Shown piece after piece: positions 35,001 through 42,563 of a DNA stretch of 64,000 nucleotides. The notes under the pieces were generated by a model. It was not told the DNA's origin, did no database searches, and saw only the letters and a list, made by a program, of their open reading frames with translations. The stretch is from Sipunculus nudus. Taxonomy: Eukaryota; Annelida; Sipuncula; Golfingiida; Sipunculidae. Positions within the stretch are counted from its first letter, which is position 1, and the number at the start of each line of letters is the position of its first letter. The position numbers and the translations under genes were made by a program. The stretch is taken from contig CM049316.1 of assembly GCA_026874595.1 (NCBI GenBank), positions 68,782,676 to 68,846,675 of the forward strand, in the 5' to 3' direction.

Positions 35001-37678
35001 ACCATGAATCTGGTTTTTGTAGTGTCACAACCATCCAAACCGTCGTACACACAGAAGAAGACTCTTAGAAATGCCTGCTGATTTGATTAGATATATTTCT
35101 CATGATGGCAAACAACCTGAACCTATTAACAGGGAAACGCTTGAGCTGTTTGCCGTGATGTGTATAGAGACCAGCCACTATGTGTCATTTGTGAAATGTG
35201 GAACAGACAAAGGTGCCCCATGGGTGTTCTTTGACAGTATGGCAGACAGAGAAGGTAAGAGTTTCTCAGGCTTTTTCCATGTCATAAGAAGTGCCTATAT
35301 CTTATTTAAATATTGACTTTGGTATGTGAGAGGTCAATTAAAAGCCTAAAGCTGCTAATTATTGCTGTGATCATTTCATATGATTATTTAAGCAGTCTTC
35401 ATTGTTCTCAAAACTAGTCTCACAAGTTTATTCACCACAAGTTTTCATTTTATTTCTAATTGCAATCATTTTGGTGACTGATGAAATTATTAGGCAGTAA
35501 TGAATATCAAGTACACAAGTCAAGCTGTAGGTTTGAGGTTTATCAAATTGTATTATTTATTCTACCTTTCTCGTATCAATCTGTCATTTTACAATTTTAA
35601 AACAATTATCAGTATAGCCAAACAAAAGCCAGTATTCTTTGAAAATTTTATTTAGTTTGTAAGACGGGTTTTCACCTGCAGTCTTTGTTCATTTTAGAAT
35701 TTAGCTCAATGATATACAGTTTACAATGCAACTACCACCAAGTTAGGAAAATATAATTTACAAGCTCTCTTTATACACCTGTCATATGACGGGAGTATTA
35801 TGGTATACCCTAGGTCCGTCTGTCTATTAACTTTGAGTGTCTTCACGATAACTTACCGGGGCTTTGATGGATTTTCACGAAACTCACCATAGCTTCTTAG
35901 CAACAGATTATCTTGCCCTATTTCATTTAAGGGGCAACATCAACGCATATTTAATAAGGTCATAGGTCACTAGGCTAATTTGTGGTTTCGCCACGATAAA
36001 TTATGAAATATATGAAGGATTTTGAGAAAACTCGTCAGATATGTTAATCCGTAAACTATCTCTCCTTAGTTTAATTTCCAGCAAAATCAATTTATATTTA
36101 ATGAGGTCAGAGGTCAATTAACTTTGGAGGTGACTTGGTGACTTAGCAAAAATTTCATTAAACTCATAATACATATTTACTAATAGAGTTTCTAACCTAA
36201 ACCACATTCTCATCAAAATTCACACACATTTAATGAGGTCAGAGGTCACCAGATACATGACGGGCGAATTATGGAGGTTTGTGGTGCCCTTGTTTGGCAA
36301 ACCTGGCAAAGGTGTTGCCTTGTATGTCATCTATCATCTGTACATTAACCCATGCTACCGCAAAAATGGCAGGAGCCAGATTCACAAATGTTATGCAAAA
36401 ATCAGTGATCTAAAAACACCGGATTGAGTTTATTTTTTATTATCTACATTTACTGGGATTTTACAGAGAAAAAAGGTAAGAAAACATCTCCATTACTGTT
36501 CAATCAAATTGTTCAATATTTCACTGAAATAATCTTAGAGAGAAAATCTCTCTCAAGTTTTTTCGAGTGGTTCCAGTTCGGTAATTTCTTGCCGAGTTAC
36601 AGGAAGCTGAAATTAGTCATCAGGCGAAATAACGTATAATCTCTAAAAAGGCAAGAGCTATTACCGCCAAATTTATTCAAATATTGGTCACATGAGTCAT
36701 ATTTGAAATGGAGGTATTGGTGGTGCCACATGCATCAACCTTTTCCGTTAGGGGATCATTGGTCATTTGTACATTAACCCATAATATCTATTGAACAACA
36801 GGAGCTAGCATCACCAAATTTTAAGCAAAAAATACTCTTTGTGTCAAATGTTGTGGGGTTGAGCTTTGTGGTGCAAACTGCATTGACAAACATTTTATGG
36901 GGGAAAAGCTAGAAAACCTTCGAAAATCTTAGACTTGTGTACATGACTTGCGGCACCATATACATTTGTTTTTTTTGTTTCATGCATCTATGTACATAGC
37001 CCAAGATTGCCTGAAATTTTGAATGTCCATACATATTCGATGGTTTTCTCGTACGCAAGACTGATGGTGCCACCTTCAATCATTTTGTGATGTGTACATC
37101 CATGCCAGTATTTCAGGAGTGATGTTTGTGTAATTGGTGCTTAAAAATCAGGTTCAGAATATCCATTACCTGCATTGTACATTGTACATGTCACACATGT
37201 ACTTACAAAAAGTAATGGATCAGCATGGAAGCATAATACCTGATGTATGTTCCATTGCACAGGAGGGCATAAGGCTTGTAGGCCTTGTTAAAATAACCTA
37301 CTGGTTCTAGATGTTAAGGCATTAAATGGTCTTGATATGATGCAATGGTTATTAGGTTTTATATATTTTAATCATTCTGCACCTGAGAATGTTTTTACAC
37401 TATTGGAGCTCTATATAAATTAATGAATGTAATGTAATGAATGTAATGTATAATGTACATATGACGATATTATTATTGCAGGGGGCAGAAATATACCAGA
37501 GGTTTCTCTGTGTAAAGACGTGGATTATTATCTGAGCCCTGAAGGTCGCATTGATGCCACCAGCCAAGATGATAAACAGCTACCCGAGAAAATCAAGAGG
37601 TTACTCTCAGATCCATATCTGTGCATGTATCGACGTCCTGTGGACGAAATTGATGAAGATCTGTTTTATGGTCCATAA
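252..37678 (+). CDS. CYLD: CYLD-like ubiquitin carboxyl-terminal hydrolase, 3' part (USP domain), eight exons
   Basis: Exons 252-507, 9245-9336, 9660-9726, 24867-24985, 26881-26989, 33101-33222, 35023-35254 and 37482-37678 encode about 400 residues that follow the human CYLD USP domain from the Cys box to the C-terminus. CYLD cleaves Lys63- and Met1-linked ubiquitin chains in the cytoplasm and restrains NF-kappaB and JNK signalling. Seen here: the Cys box [16 protein letters not shown], the DPEEFLN motif, LILQMPR, four zinc-ligand pairs, [10 protein letters not shown] with the triad His, and FFDSMADRE with the triad Asp. All splice sites are GT-AG, and phases agree at every junction except inside exon 4, which is one base out of frame. 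The N-terminal CAP-Gly region is not in the window. Exons 2 and 3 recur at 21628-22109, where the second copy holds a TAG. Identity is confident; whether the locus is functional is not. Confidence 0.9.
508..1693 (+). other. CYLD intron, mostly unique
   Basis: AT-rich intron sequence with a family A head remnant (571-640) and a 15-base C-run at 1321-1335. No other feature was recognised. Confidence 0.5.
571..640 (+). repeat. Solitary family A head
   Basis: Sequence ttttagctcagctgactttc starts at 578 and runs into an imperfect hairpin (gctcagctgactttccgtcatgctgag region), the 5' signature of family A elements. No body or tail follows, so this is a remnant. Confidence 0.6.
1694..6262 (+). mobile_element. 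Nested family A Helentron-like composite, copy 1
   Basis: A plus-strand family A head lies at 1698-1815 (subterminal repeat, then a GTCC/GTCG-rich stretch). About 300-bp units fill 2035-2600. Units of 330-345 bp on the opposite strand fill 2600-4430, each with ggtggcgccacc and ccatagctc, and end with a minus-strand head at 4430-4515. Plus-strand body resumes at 4516, carries AGGTCA arrays, and ends at 5591-5625 with CAGCTGAGCG, the hairpin GAGACCCCTGGGTCTC and CTAGTT. Two more plus-strand units follow to about 6262. The pattern suggests an inverted family A element inserted inside another. Confidence 0.7.
6271..8938 (+). mobile_element. Family B Helentron-like element, copy 1
   Basis: The head subterminal repeat GCAAACCTGTG is at 6273-6283, followed by a GTCGTC/GTCTG-rich stretch. 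The tail CACAGGTTCAC at 8907-8917 is its near-perfect inverse, followed by hairpin AGGCCTGTAGGCCT at 8921-8934 and tgta. Internal tandem units include a 22-bp minisatellite (catgtgatcacctcatggg, 8012-8103) and a 30-40-bp unit containing gttcactcagtgcagccag. There is no coding capacity. Confidence 0.75.
8939..9244 (+). other. CYLD intron without recognised elements
   Basis: AT-rich sequence between family B and exon 2. Nothing beyond the splice acceptor tract was seen. The duplicate is at 21322-21627. Confidence 0.5.
9245..9336 (+). CDS. CYLD: CYLD exon 2, first copy
   Basis: The exon is bounded by tcttgatag and gtaaac, is 92 bp long, starts in phase 2 and ends in phase 1. It reads [20 protein letters not shown] followed by [10 protein letters not shown]. 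This aligns with the human CYLD segment that ends in SGFTSEEKDPEEF. It lies in duplication copy 1 and is identical to the copy at 21628-21719. Confidence 0.88.
9660..9726 (+). CDS. CYLD: CYLD exon 3, first copy (intact)
   Basis: The acceptor is ctgttttag and the donor is gtaaca. The 67-bp exon reads [19 protein letters not shown] and then VRLR, matching DPEEFLN...EPLLKIR of human CYLD. It ends with two bases of a codon (AG). This copy has ATG AAA at 9698-9703 where the second copy has ATA TAG, so it is the one compatible with a full-length protein. Confidence 0.9.
9727..11807 (+). other. CYLD intron with degenerate repeat units
   Basis: A C-run with a gtccgtctgtc stretch (10,625-10,695) and diverged units reading like ctcaagaactgttcaagc suggest an old tandem-repeat element from about 10,590 to 11,360. 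No gene was seen. The duplicate is at 22110-24195. Confidence 0.5.
10903..11104 (+). repeat. 101-bp tandem duplication
   Basis: Two nearly identical 101-bp units start with tgtattgcctctatcaaa at 10,903 and 11,004. The pair is also in duplication copy 2 (about 23,291-23,492), so it predates that duplication. Confidence 0.85.
11808..12800 (-). mobile_element. Decayed LINE fragment (CR1/jockey-type endonuclease)
   Basis: This is single-copy sequence between the two duplication copies. Read on the minus strand it gives [20 protein letters not shown], then [12 protein letters not shown] and ISDHC, typical of the apurinic endonuclease domain of CR1/L2/jockey-like LINEs, then [20 protein letters not shown] of the linker before the reverse transcriptase. 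Stops and frame changes are frequent. The fragment ends at the copy 1 boundary. It marks the filler between copies, which tandem duplication alone does not explain. Confidence 0.75.
12941..18660 (+). mobile_element. Nested family A composite, copy 2 (longer array)
   Basis: This is the duplicate of the composite in copy 1, without the plus-strand head. It has about five additional minus-strand units of roughly 320-340 bp between 13,920 and 15,510. Head on the minus strand is at about 16,826-16,911 and the plus-strand tail at about 17,987-18,020. Confidence 0.7.
18667..21321 (+). mobile_element. Family B Helentron-like element, copy 2
   Basis: This is the duplicate of 6271-8938, with the same subterminal repeats (18669-18679 and 21290-21300) and hairpin (21304-21317). 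It differs by a 13-bp deletion and a few substitutions. Confidence 0.75.
21628..21719 (+). CDS. CYLD: Duplicate of CYLD exon 2 (exon 2')
   Basis: This is the second copy of exon 2, identical in sequence and splice sites to 9245-9336. Exon 2 starts in phase 2 and exon 3 ends in phase 2, so the pair forms a symmetrical 159-bp, 53-codon cassette whose tandem inclusion would not shift the frame. Inclusion with exon 3' would still stop translation at the TAG there. It may be skipped, used as a poison cassette, or not exist in the real genome. Confidence 0.75.
22043..22109 (+). pseudogene. CYLD: Duplicate of CYLD exon 3 with in-frame stop (exon 3')
   Basis: This is the second copy of exon 3 with the same acceptor and donor. 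Codons ATG AAA of the first copy are ATA TAG here, so TAG at 22084-22086 ends the USP frame ten residues before the exon end. The three base changes fall within four bases, while the rest of the exon is unchanged. A transcript including it would be truncated inside the catalytic domain and likely subject to nonsense-mediated decay. It is either a dead copy, a poison exon or an assembly artefact. Confidence 0.8.
24196..24866 (+). other. CYLD intron, unique, before exon 4
   Basis: AT-rich sequence that does not match copy 1's right flank. No repeat or gene was recognised. Confidence 0.5.
24867..24985 (+). pseudogene. CYLD: CYLD exon 4, one base out of frame
   Basis: The acceptor is catttccag and the donor is gtatgt. 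The first frame reads [15 protein letters not shown] and then meets TGA at 24910-24912. The next frame continues [20 protein letters not shown] and then VKFEE, which follows human CYLD (CYFYQIFMEKNE, then VPTIQQLLEWSF). The switch falls at the A5 run 24905-24909. The exon is 119 bp; 118 or 121 bp would keep the frame set by its neighbours. A homopolymer error in the assembly, a rare allele or a true inactivating indel would all look like this. The identity of the exon is clear from similarity on both sides. Confidence 0.85.
24986..26880 (+). other. CYLD intron before exon 5
   Basis: Mostly unique AT-rich sequence with a TA microsatellite and, at about 26,700-26,820, a diverged family A unit containing ggtgccacctgtatttttag. 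Confidence 0.5.
25925..26017. repeat. TA microsatellite
   Basis: A (TA)n tract with a few C and TTT interruptions. Confidence 0.95.
26881..26989 (+). CDS. CYLD: CYLD exon 5
   Basis: The acceptor is tcatttccag and the donor is gtaatt at 26990. The exon starts in phase 0 with [20 protein letters not shown], continues [16 protein letters not shown], and ends in phase 1. The human counterpart is [20 protein letters not shown], then ITDLLED. This is the beta-strand segment of the USP fold before the zinc module. Confidence 0.92.
27120..28100 (+). repeat. Old family A-type (A3) remnant
   Basis: The sequence begins with a decayed hairpin head and a gtccattgtctgtctgacc stretch, then aacaagacacgtttgaaacc. 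The body resembles 30,040-30,700 and 46,300-46,600. The right end is uncertain. Confidence 0.5.
28495..28905 (+). mobile_element. Family D repeat, partial
   Basis: Head acacccgcctgtgacgggac is followed by a gtccgtcccagcgtc stretch and two internal units that each hold gaggtcagaggtcac. It resembles 35,770-36,297. No clear tail is present. Confidence 0.55.
29011..29609 (+). mobile_element. Family C Helitron/Helentron-like element
   Basis: Head ATGCCCCCGCC at 29013-29023 and tail GGCGGGGGCAT at 29576-29586 are perfect 11-bp inverted repeats. The head sits after a T-run and forms a hairpin with ggccggggcatatag. The body has about three tandem units of roughly 180-190 bp containing tgcaatgcttgcagatattg. 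The end is ACATCTAG before TT, matching the CTRR rule of Helitrons. It is non-coding. Confidence 0.75.
29999..31555 (+). mobile_element. Family A3 Helentron-like element, complete
   Basis: Head GCTCAGCTGA at 30001-30010 follows a hairpin plan. Tail AAGCTGAGC at 31522-31530 is followed by the palindrome-rich CCATGGCCCATGGGTCC and CTTGTT. The body of 1.5 kb has no open frame and lacks the AGGTCA arrays of other family A copies. Confidence 0.65.
31676..32892 (+). mobile_element. Solo LTR with 5-bp target duplication
   Basis: The 1207-bp element (31681-32887) starts TGTCACGGGGTT and ends AACCTGTTACA, so its termini are short imperfect inverted repeats of the TG...CA type. It is flanked by AATTG at 31676-31680 and 32888-32892. 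An AATAAA lies at about 31,949. No internal coding part is present, so it fits a solo LTR fossil left by LTR-LTR recombination. A Gypsy-type source is a guess from the terminal sequence. It sits in the CYLD intron before exon 6. Confidence 0.65.
32893..33100 (+). other. Intron sequence before exon 6
   Basis: Short unique stretch ending in the exon 6 acceptor. Confidence 0.4.
33101..33222 (+). CDS. CYLD: CYLD exon 6: zinc-binding B-box-like module
   Basis: The acceptor is atgttaatag and the donor is gtaagt. The exon enters in phase 1 and ends in phase 0. It encodes [18 protein letters not shown] and, further on, [10 protein letters not shown]. The C-x2-C, C-x2-C and C-x2-C pairs match the zinc ligands of the B-box-like insertion specific to the CYLD USP domain (human CRICGGLAMYECRECY). 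The last histidine ligands come from exon 7. Confidence 0.9.
33223..35022 (+). other. CYLD intron, no element identified
   Basis: AT-rich sequence. Part of 34,440-34,900 resembles decayed family A3 body, but I saw no ends. No gene was found. Confidence 0.45.
35023..35254 (+). CDS. CYLD: CYLD exon 7: catalytic His and Asp
   Basis: The acceptor is tttttgtag and the donor is gtaaga. The frame opens [13 protein letters not shown], completing the zinc module, and later reads [19 protein letters not shown] and [11 protein letters not shown]. The triad His codon is 35176-35178 and the Asp codon is 35233-35235, placed as in human CYLD (His871 and Asp889). The exon ends in phase 1. Confidence 0.93.
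35255..35767 (+). other. CYLD intron, unique
   Basis: AT-rich sequence with nothing recognised. Confidence 0.45.
35768..36292 (+). mobile_element. Family D repeat, fuller copy
   Basis: Head acacctgtcatatgacggg carries a palindrome, followed by gtccgtctgtc. Internal units hold gaggtcagaggtca (about 36,102 and 36,236). The tail acatgacgggcgaattatgg leads to ggtgcccttgtt. It directly abuts a family B head. Confidence 0.55.
36293..37291 (+). mobile_element. Family B element, short diverged copy
   Basis: The head is a decayed gcaaacctggc at about 36,298. The tail gcacaggagggcataagg is followed by cttgtaggccttgtta at 37,275-37,290. The body shares ggtgccaccttcaatcat-type units with other B copies but is only about 1 kb. 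Confidence 0.6.
37482..37678 (+). CDS. CYLD: CYLD last exon, C-terminus and stop
   Basis: The acceptor is attattgcag. The frame reads [19 protein letters not shown] and ends [16 protein letters not shown] plus 14 residues to TAA at 37676-37678. Human CYLD ends with ARRLLCDAYMCMYQSP, so the DAYMCMY-type C-terminal strand is present. The tail after it is a little longer and more acidic than in human. Confidence 0.9.
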
Positions 37679-38542
37679 TCTTGAACGCGGGTGTAATAAA
37701 GAGAGAAACTTGTAAATAGATCTGATAGCTTGAAAGGGTTAATGTGAATAACAATTTATAAACAGTGTAAACAGCATGAATAGAGAGTATGTTAATTTTC
37801 ATTGTGTAATATAGGATATTCTGCTATTGATTTAACTGCATATGGTTGCTGATTGGATATCACTGAGCATCCATGATCTGTTACTTTACTTGTTTTTATA
37901 AACCTACAAATTGATGCTTTTAGAAATCAGGTATTACTTCAAGCAATTGAACAAAACATGAAAGCTAAATGATAGGAAAATGCAACAACAGTTATGACCC
38001 AAGAAAAGGAAAATATTCCAACATTGGCGAAGATCATAATGATTTATGGACTTAATTTAACTTTATTAAGCCTTACCTTGTACCAATCACAATAGCAGTA
38101 AGTCCAAAGTCTCCATCATTTATCATGACCATTTTGTATTTATTTTTGTGTTTGTGCTGGTTTGTGGTTAAGACCTAACAAATTCAGAATGAGATAACAG
38201 CTGTTATTTTATATCTGAGGGCAAAACTGATATTTATACCATTTTATAGATATGGTTGCACTCAATCAAGATATATCACATTAAATAATGAATACATTTA
38301 ATAACATAATTTCAAGCTGTTGATAACTGCAAGCACATTATATTTGTATAGAGTAAAGAGTAACTTAAAGAGAAAAAGCCATTTCTTACAGTTAAATTTC
38401 AGCCAAAATCTTTTTATCAAATTTATTATCATTGCTTATTTGAAAAATATATAGCATTTGGAAAAAAGTAAACTGGCCCATTCCATTAAATAGTTCTGAC
38501 TTAATTGTTGCTTCTGACAGAGAAATCAAACGTTCATGCGTT
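37679..38542 (+). other. CYLD 3' UTR end and intergenic DNA
   Basis: After the poly(A) signal at 37,695 the sequence is AT-rich with no further gene or named repeat. Confidence 0.45.
37695..37700 (+). terminator. Poly(A) signal of the CYLD gene
   Basis: AATAAA lies 17 bp after the stop codon. The 3' UTR implied is very short. No stronger signal was seen in the next 100 bp. Confidence 0.55.
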
Positions 38543-38552
38543 GTGTCGCATT

Positions 38553-38595
<43 letters not shown>

Positions 38596-40619
38596 TCTTT
38601 CCTTTGGAATGCCTCAGAATATTTCCTTTTTTTTATATTTCGTATATTTTATTCTCTTTCATCATCGACATCCCATCATTAAATCGAGCTCAAAGTGAAC
38701 TAAATATGGTTCAATACAAAATAACATAATTATATACAAAATCATTTAACACGAAGACAATTCAAACGACAATCCTCAGATTTAACATTTGGTATTTAAA
38801 ATGGAGAGTATTTTCCCACATTTTTCCACATATTTATGTACTTCTCTTTCTTTTTCTGCTACCTTACGCTCGATTAATTCTTTATCTTTTATATACTTGA
38901 TAAATATACAGAGCGAAGGGACCCTTCCTTGCTTACGATATTTAAAAATAACGAACTTATATGTCAATATAAACATATCAATTAGCTTTTTGTATGGAAC
39001 ATCACTTGAACACCCTGAATATATTATTTCTCTCGTTAATGCTGGCATATAAATCCTTGCTCGACTGGCCCAACTTATAATATTGAAATAAAGAGCTTTG
39101 GTCAAAAAACATTCACAAAAAAGATGACAAACAGATTCCGTATCCATGAAACAATATGAGCATCTATTGCTATCTGTTAATCTCCATATATATAACTTCT
39201 CGTTAACAGTCAAAATATTATGTAGAATTTTAAATTGGAATTGCCTCAAATACATATCCTTTGTTGTTTCATATATATGCTTCACAGCTTTCTTCCAACA
39301 GAAATCGTTGGTTAAATCTCGTTGGAGATTTACTTTGTTCACTGGTTCTTCTATTTTTTTCAGGATCGATCGATTATACACGTGCTTAAAATTTAGTTTC
39401 TCTAGATTAATAAATATATCCCCCATAGGTATTATTTCGTCAGATAACATATCATCATTAGACAAGCCTGTTTTAATACTTTCTCTCCAATTCGGTGGAA
39501 CCGCCTCCTGTAACCCTCTCCAGTGAATAAAGTAAGAAGAATAAACAGTACTAACGGGAATCACTTGTGAAATTTCTTTTTTCCGACCATCATCATGTAA
39601 TATTTGGTATATAAATCTGATGCCTATATCATCTAAATATTTAATATATACCGATCTTCCTCCTAGCAATATATATTTATTATTCCACAGCTGTTGTTTT
39701 AATATGGTCTCAGAATTAATAGGTTCTATAGAGGTAAAATTTGACCATGCCAGTAAGCAGTGCTGATAGAACTTTGATACAGTTCTTTTTATACAACTAA
39801 TGTCAAAATTAACTGATATATTTGGCACTCCTCCTACACTTCTTAAGAAGTGATTCGGTATTTCAATACATTTTGCTTTCTTCAATAACTTCATTCTAAC
39901 AACCCACATTATTCTTTGTGTTTCTATAATAGTACTTATATCTGGCAATCCAATGCCCCCTACGTCTCTGTCGTTTAAAAGAACCTCATATTTAATTTTC
40001 GGCTTTCTTCCATACCATATAAAGTCTGAAATACAGCTTTTAATTTTCTTTACAAAGCTCGATGGAGGTTCTAGTATATATGAAACATACAGTAATTTCG
40101 AAATGCCTAAAGCTTTAACTATTGTATTTCTCCCGTATATTGTCAATGCTCTTTGTTTCCAGATATTAAAAAGGACTTCCATTTTATTGTGAATCCTATC
40201 AAAATTTAAAGTATTAGAAAGAGTAGTGTCATATGTATAATAAATCCCTAAAATTTTAATTGCGTCTTTACGTAAGTTGACCCATTTAATGTCATCTTCA
40301 CCTGCCGGTATATCCGTGCTAGTACCAAGCCAGGCAGCTTCACATTTGTTGTAATTTATTTCGAGAGATGAAATCTTCTCAAATTGTTTCAAAATTAATC
40401 TAACCTCTTTCATAGATTCTGAATCCCTTAGAAAAAAGGTTGTGTCGTCTGCATACATGCATTGCTTTATTTCAGAACCGTTTATACTTATACCTTTTAC
40501 CTTACTAGATTGGCGAATCATTATTGCTAACATTTCAATCACCAATATAAAAAGATATGGGGCCAATGGATCTCCTTGTCTTGTTCCTCGTTCCAAATTA
40601 AAATACCCAGTGTCGCATT
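38543..40619 (-). mobile_element. Young 5'-truncated L1/Tx1-type LINE with target duplication
   Basis: The element (38553-40609, minus strand) is flanked by 10-bp direct repeats GTGTCGCATT at 38543-38552 and 40610-40619. Its 3' end is a 40-base poly(A), seen as a T-run at 38554-38593. The 5' end is truncated inside the reverse transcriptase. Long open frame, clean poly(A) and perfect duplication all point to a recent insertion. It has landed at the edge of a GC-rich promoter-like island. Confidence 0.92.
38782..40608 (-). CDS. LINE ORF2 C-terminal part: reverse transcriptase and zinc-knuckle tail
   Basis: The frame is open for 608 codons from the truncation to TAA, with no stop. Near its start is ERGTRQGDPLAPYLF (RT block with RQGDP) and then QCMYADDTTFFL, the catalytic YADD motif. 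Next come the KILGI and IWYGRKPKI segments and GGIGLPDI, usual in L1/Tx1-clade proteins. A C-terminal CSYC-x7-CHLFCEC pattern looks like the L1-type zinc knuckle. The endonuclease and the first RT blocks are missing, so it cannot act alone. Confidence 0.88.
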   Translation of the reverse strand, partial: GYFNLERGTRQGDPLAPYLFILVIEMLAIMIRQSSKVKGISINGSEIKQCMYADDTTFFLRDSESMKEVRLILKQFEKISSLEINYNKCEAAWLGTSTDIPAGEDDIKWVNLRKDAIKILGIYYTYDTTLSNTLNFDRIHNKMEVLFNIWKQRALTIYGRNTIVKALGISKLLYVSYILEPPSSFVKKIKSCISDFIWYGRKPKIKYEVLLNDRDVGGIGLPDISTIIETQRIMWVVRMKLLKKAKCIEIPNHFLRSVGGVPNISVNFDISCIKRTVSKFYQHCLLAWSNFTSIEPINSETILKQQLWNNKYILLGGRSVYIKYLDDIGIRFIYQILHDDGRKKEISQVIPVSTVYSSYFIHWRGLQEAVPPNWRESIKTGLSNDDMLSDEIIPMGDIFINLEKLNFKHVYNRSILKKIEEPVNKVNLQRDLTNDFCWKKAVKHIYETTKDMYLRQFQFKILHNILTVNEKLYIWRLTDSNRCSYCFMDTESVCHLFCECFLTKALYFNIISWASRARIYMPALTREIIYSGCSSDVPYKKLIDMFILTYKFVIFKYRKQGRVPSLCIFIKYIKDKELIERKVAEKEREVHKYVEKCGKILSILNTKC

Positions 40620-41069
40620 AAGTATCGGTACCGCCATCTTGCGGCAACTCATATAACTAATTTGCCACTATTTGACCCTCTAATTTCATGGACTTGTAAT
40701 CTTGCCGGTTCCCGGACGGTCAGCGCCACACATCACTGCCTCGCTGAACTAAGGTCTTTTCCAGTGACGTCAGCAGTGGTCTTTCCCAGAATCTTTTTCA
40801 AAACTAAAAGGTTCATTCAGTAATCGCCTATTCCGGGCCTGCAGTTGGTTACAAATATTCCCACTTAATTTCTCTTAATAATTTTAGGTCGTCGCTTAAA
40901 CTGAGTTCGGCGAGACTTTATAAAACACTATAACCCTCAGCCTCAGTGTTAACGTTTATCAGACCAGCACTCTTAAAAGTCGGCCTGTTTAAACATAATG
41001 TAGGCCAAACTTTGGTTCAGCCAATCAGCGCGAGATATTCAGGTGCAGCACGCCACGAGCGCAGTCAAA

Positions 41070-41309
41070 ATGTACCGGCTGACTGAAACGATCACGATTC
41101 GCGAGTCGCAATTTGACAGTCAATACACGGGTTCAGACAAATGCAGCCAGCTGCTCTTGTCATCCCGGCAGAAGGAATTTTACTGGACCTGTCGGTACAA
41201 AATTGTTGCGATAGTGTCTACAATATGCACTTACATTTTGGCCATGGCCCGTACTATTCGTTCAGCAGAGATATCACAGAACACGAAGGTTCATATGTGG
41301 ACTACCTGA
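41070..41309 (+). CDS. Unrecognised short ORF in the island (79 aa)
   Basis: ATG at 41070 sits 45 bp after the CCAAT box with an acceptable start context (caaaATGt). The frame begins MYRLTETITIRESQF and ends NTKVHMWTT. It has one hydrophobic stretch (IVAIVSTICTYILAMA, residues 44-59). Another frame is also open here (about 41,140-41,335). No family was recognised, and either may be chance in a GC-rich stretch. Confidence 0.25.
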   Translation: MYRLTETITIRESQFDSQYTGSDKCSQLLLSSRQKEFYWTCRYKIVAIVSTICTYILAMARTIRSAEISQNTKVHMWTT

Positions 41310-41400
41310 ACACATGATTTCAGTGCGAATGTTACCAAACGGGTCGAGCTGTGGGACCGCTGTTGTCGTTCTCATAGCAACGATGCCACTCACATGAGGC

Positions 41401-41475
41401 GTGACGGCCTGATATGCAAATACGGGGGAATCTTCAGGTCCTCAGAGAGCCTTGTGACGCCTTGATATGCAAATA
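41401..41475 (+). repeat. Duplicated octamer-containing motif
   Basis: Two 22-bp units starting gtgacg and ending gatatgcaaata (41401-41422 and 41454-41475) differ at two positions. Each contains ATGCAAAT, the POU-factor octamer. The spacing is 53 bp, about five helical turns. Confidence 0.7.
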
Positions 41476-41540
41476 TCAGCGATTCACCCTACGGATTTTA
41501 CAGGGCTTTAGTGATAGGAGCTGGCACTGAGTTAAGTCTA

Positions 41541-42522
41541 TCAGTACATGGAATCACGTTTTATTGAAAGCATTTTATTAGTAAACGCAAATACTTAAGC
41601 CCTGGCAGGGCTAGGAAAAAGGTCAAGATATAAATAGAAATATTCTTCATTTAAAACAGGCCCATTCAGACAATAATAGTATGAAGCTATGCTTTGTTAT
41701 TGTATCCTCAGACAAAGTAACTATGGTTTAGGCACAGTCGCGCTGCCGCCGCAGAGATTTCTTACAGGCAAGATAACTCGAAAAATATTTCACGGATATA
41801 ATGGGTGAAAGGAGGAAGTCTATATAAAATGGGGTCATGACTTCACTAGAAGAGTGACCTTGACCTTGAATATGTCATTTTTGGGGGAAAATCACACAAA
41901 TTCTTAAATATCTCAAGAAATCTTGCATGGAAATCAAGTTGACCAAAGAATTTGGAAAGTGTTGTCATTTACCAGAAACTGGTGGCACCATCTATTATCC
42001 TTTTCTGGTTTTCATTCCGTTTAATATCCTCATCAATGCAACTTGACAGTACTGTAAGTAAAAAACGAATGGACAGATTTCTTTTATATTATGCATATAC
42101 ATAGATATGGGTTATGAATGTGGTACATTTAAATCGGGTCATGACCTCTGCAATGACAGTGGCCTTGACCTTAAATATTACCATATTTGGTGAAACATAA
42201 TGTTTCTCACTTTGATAGATGGAAGAAACCATGGTAGCTTGCCATGTGTCAGTATATGCTGCTGAAGATGGGGGCCAATTTATTAATGGAGGGGGTTAAT
42301 TATCTTGCGATACTATGGTACCGCCAAAAAATTCTAGTTTCTGCACTCAGCTGTTCAAATTATTAAACTTCATATAACTTATATCATACATTCATAAAGC
42401 AGGCCCATTTAGATGTTAATAGCATAAAGATTTGCAATACAATTTTATTTTGTTTCGAAGCTGAGATGTTGAAATTATTAAACTTTAAATGTTATATAAT
42501 GCCTACTTAATTATATGGATAT

Positions 42523-42563
<41 letters not shown>

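Larger units (their letters stand above)
40620..41540 (+). promoter_or_regulatory. GC-richer promoter-like island
   Basis: This stretch is clearly richer in G, C and CpG than its surroundings. It holds a perfect CRE TGACGTCA (40765-40772), a CCAAT box within CCAATCAGCG (41021-41030), and a 22-bp direct repeat with ATGCAAAT octamers (41401-41422 and 41454-41475). A gene start nearby on either strand is plausible. I could not identify the gene. Confidence 0.4.

Noticed and set aside
38789-39526. Plus-strand open frames of 87 and 126 codons opposite the LINE
   Set aside because: They are antisense shadows of the LINE reverse transcriptase frame.
41366-41387. RFX X-box (gttctcatagcaac)
   Set aside because: Only the right half-site fits; the left half lacks the purine and CC of the consensus.
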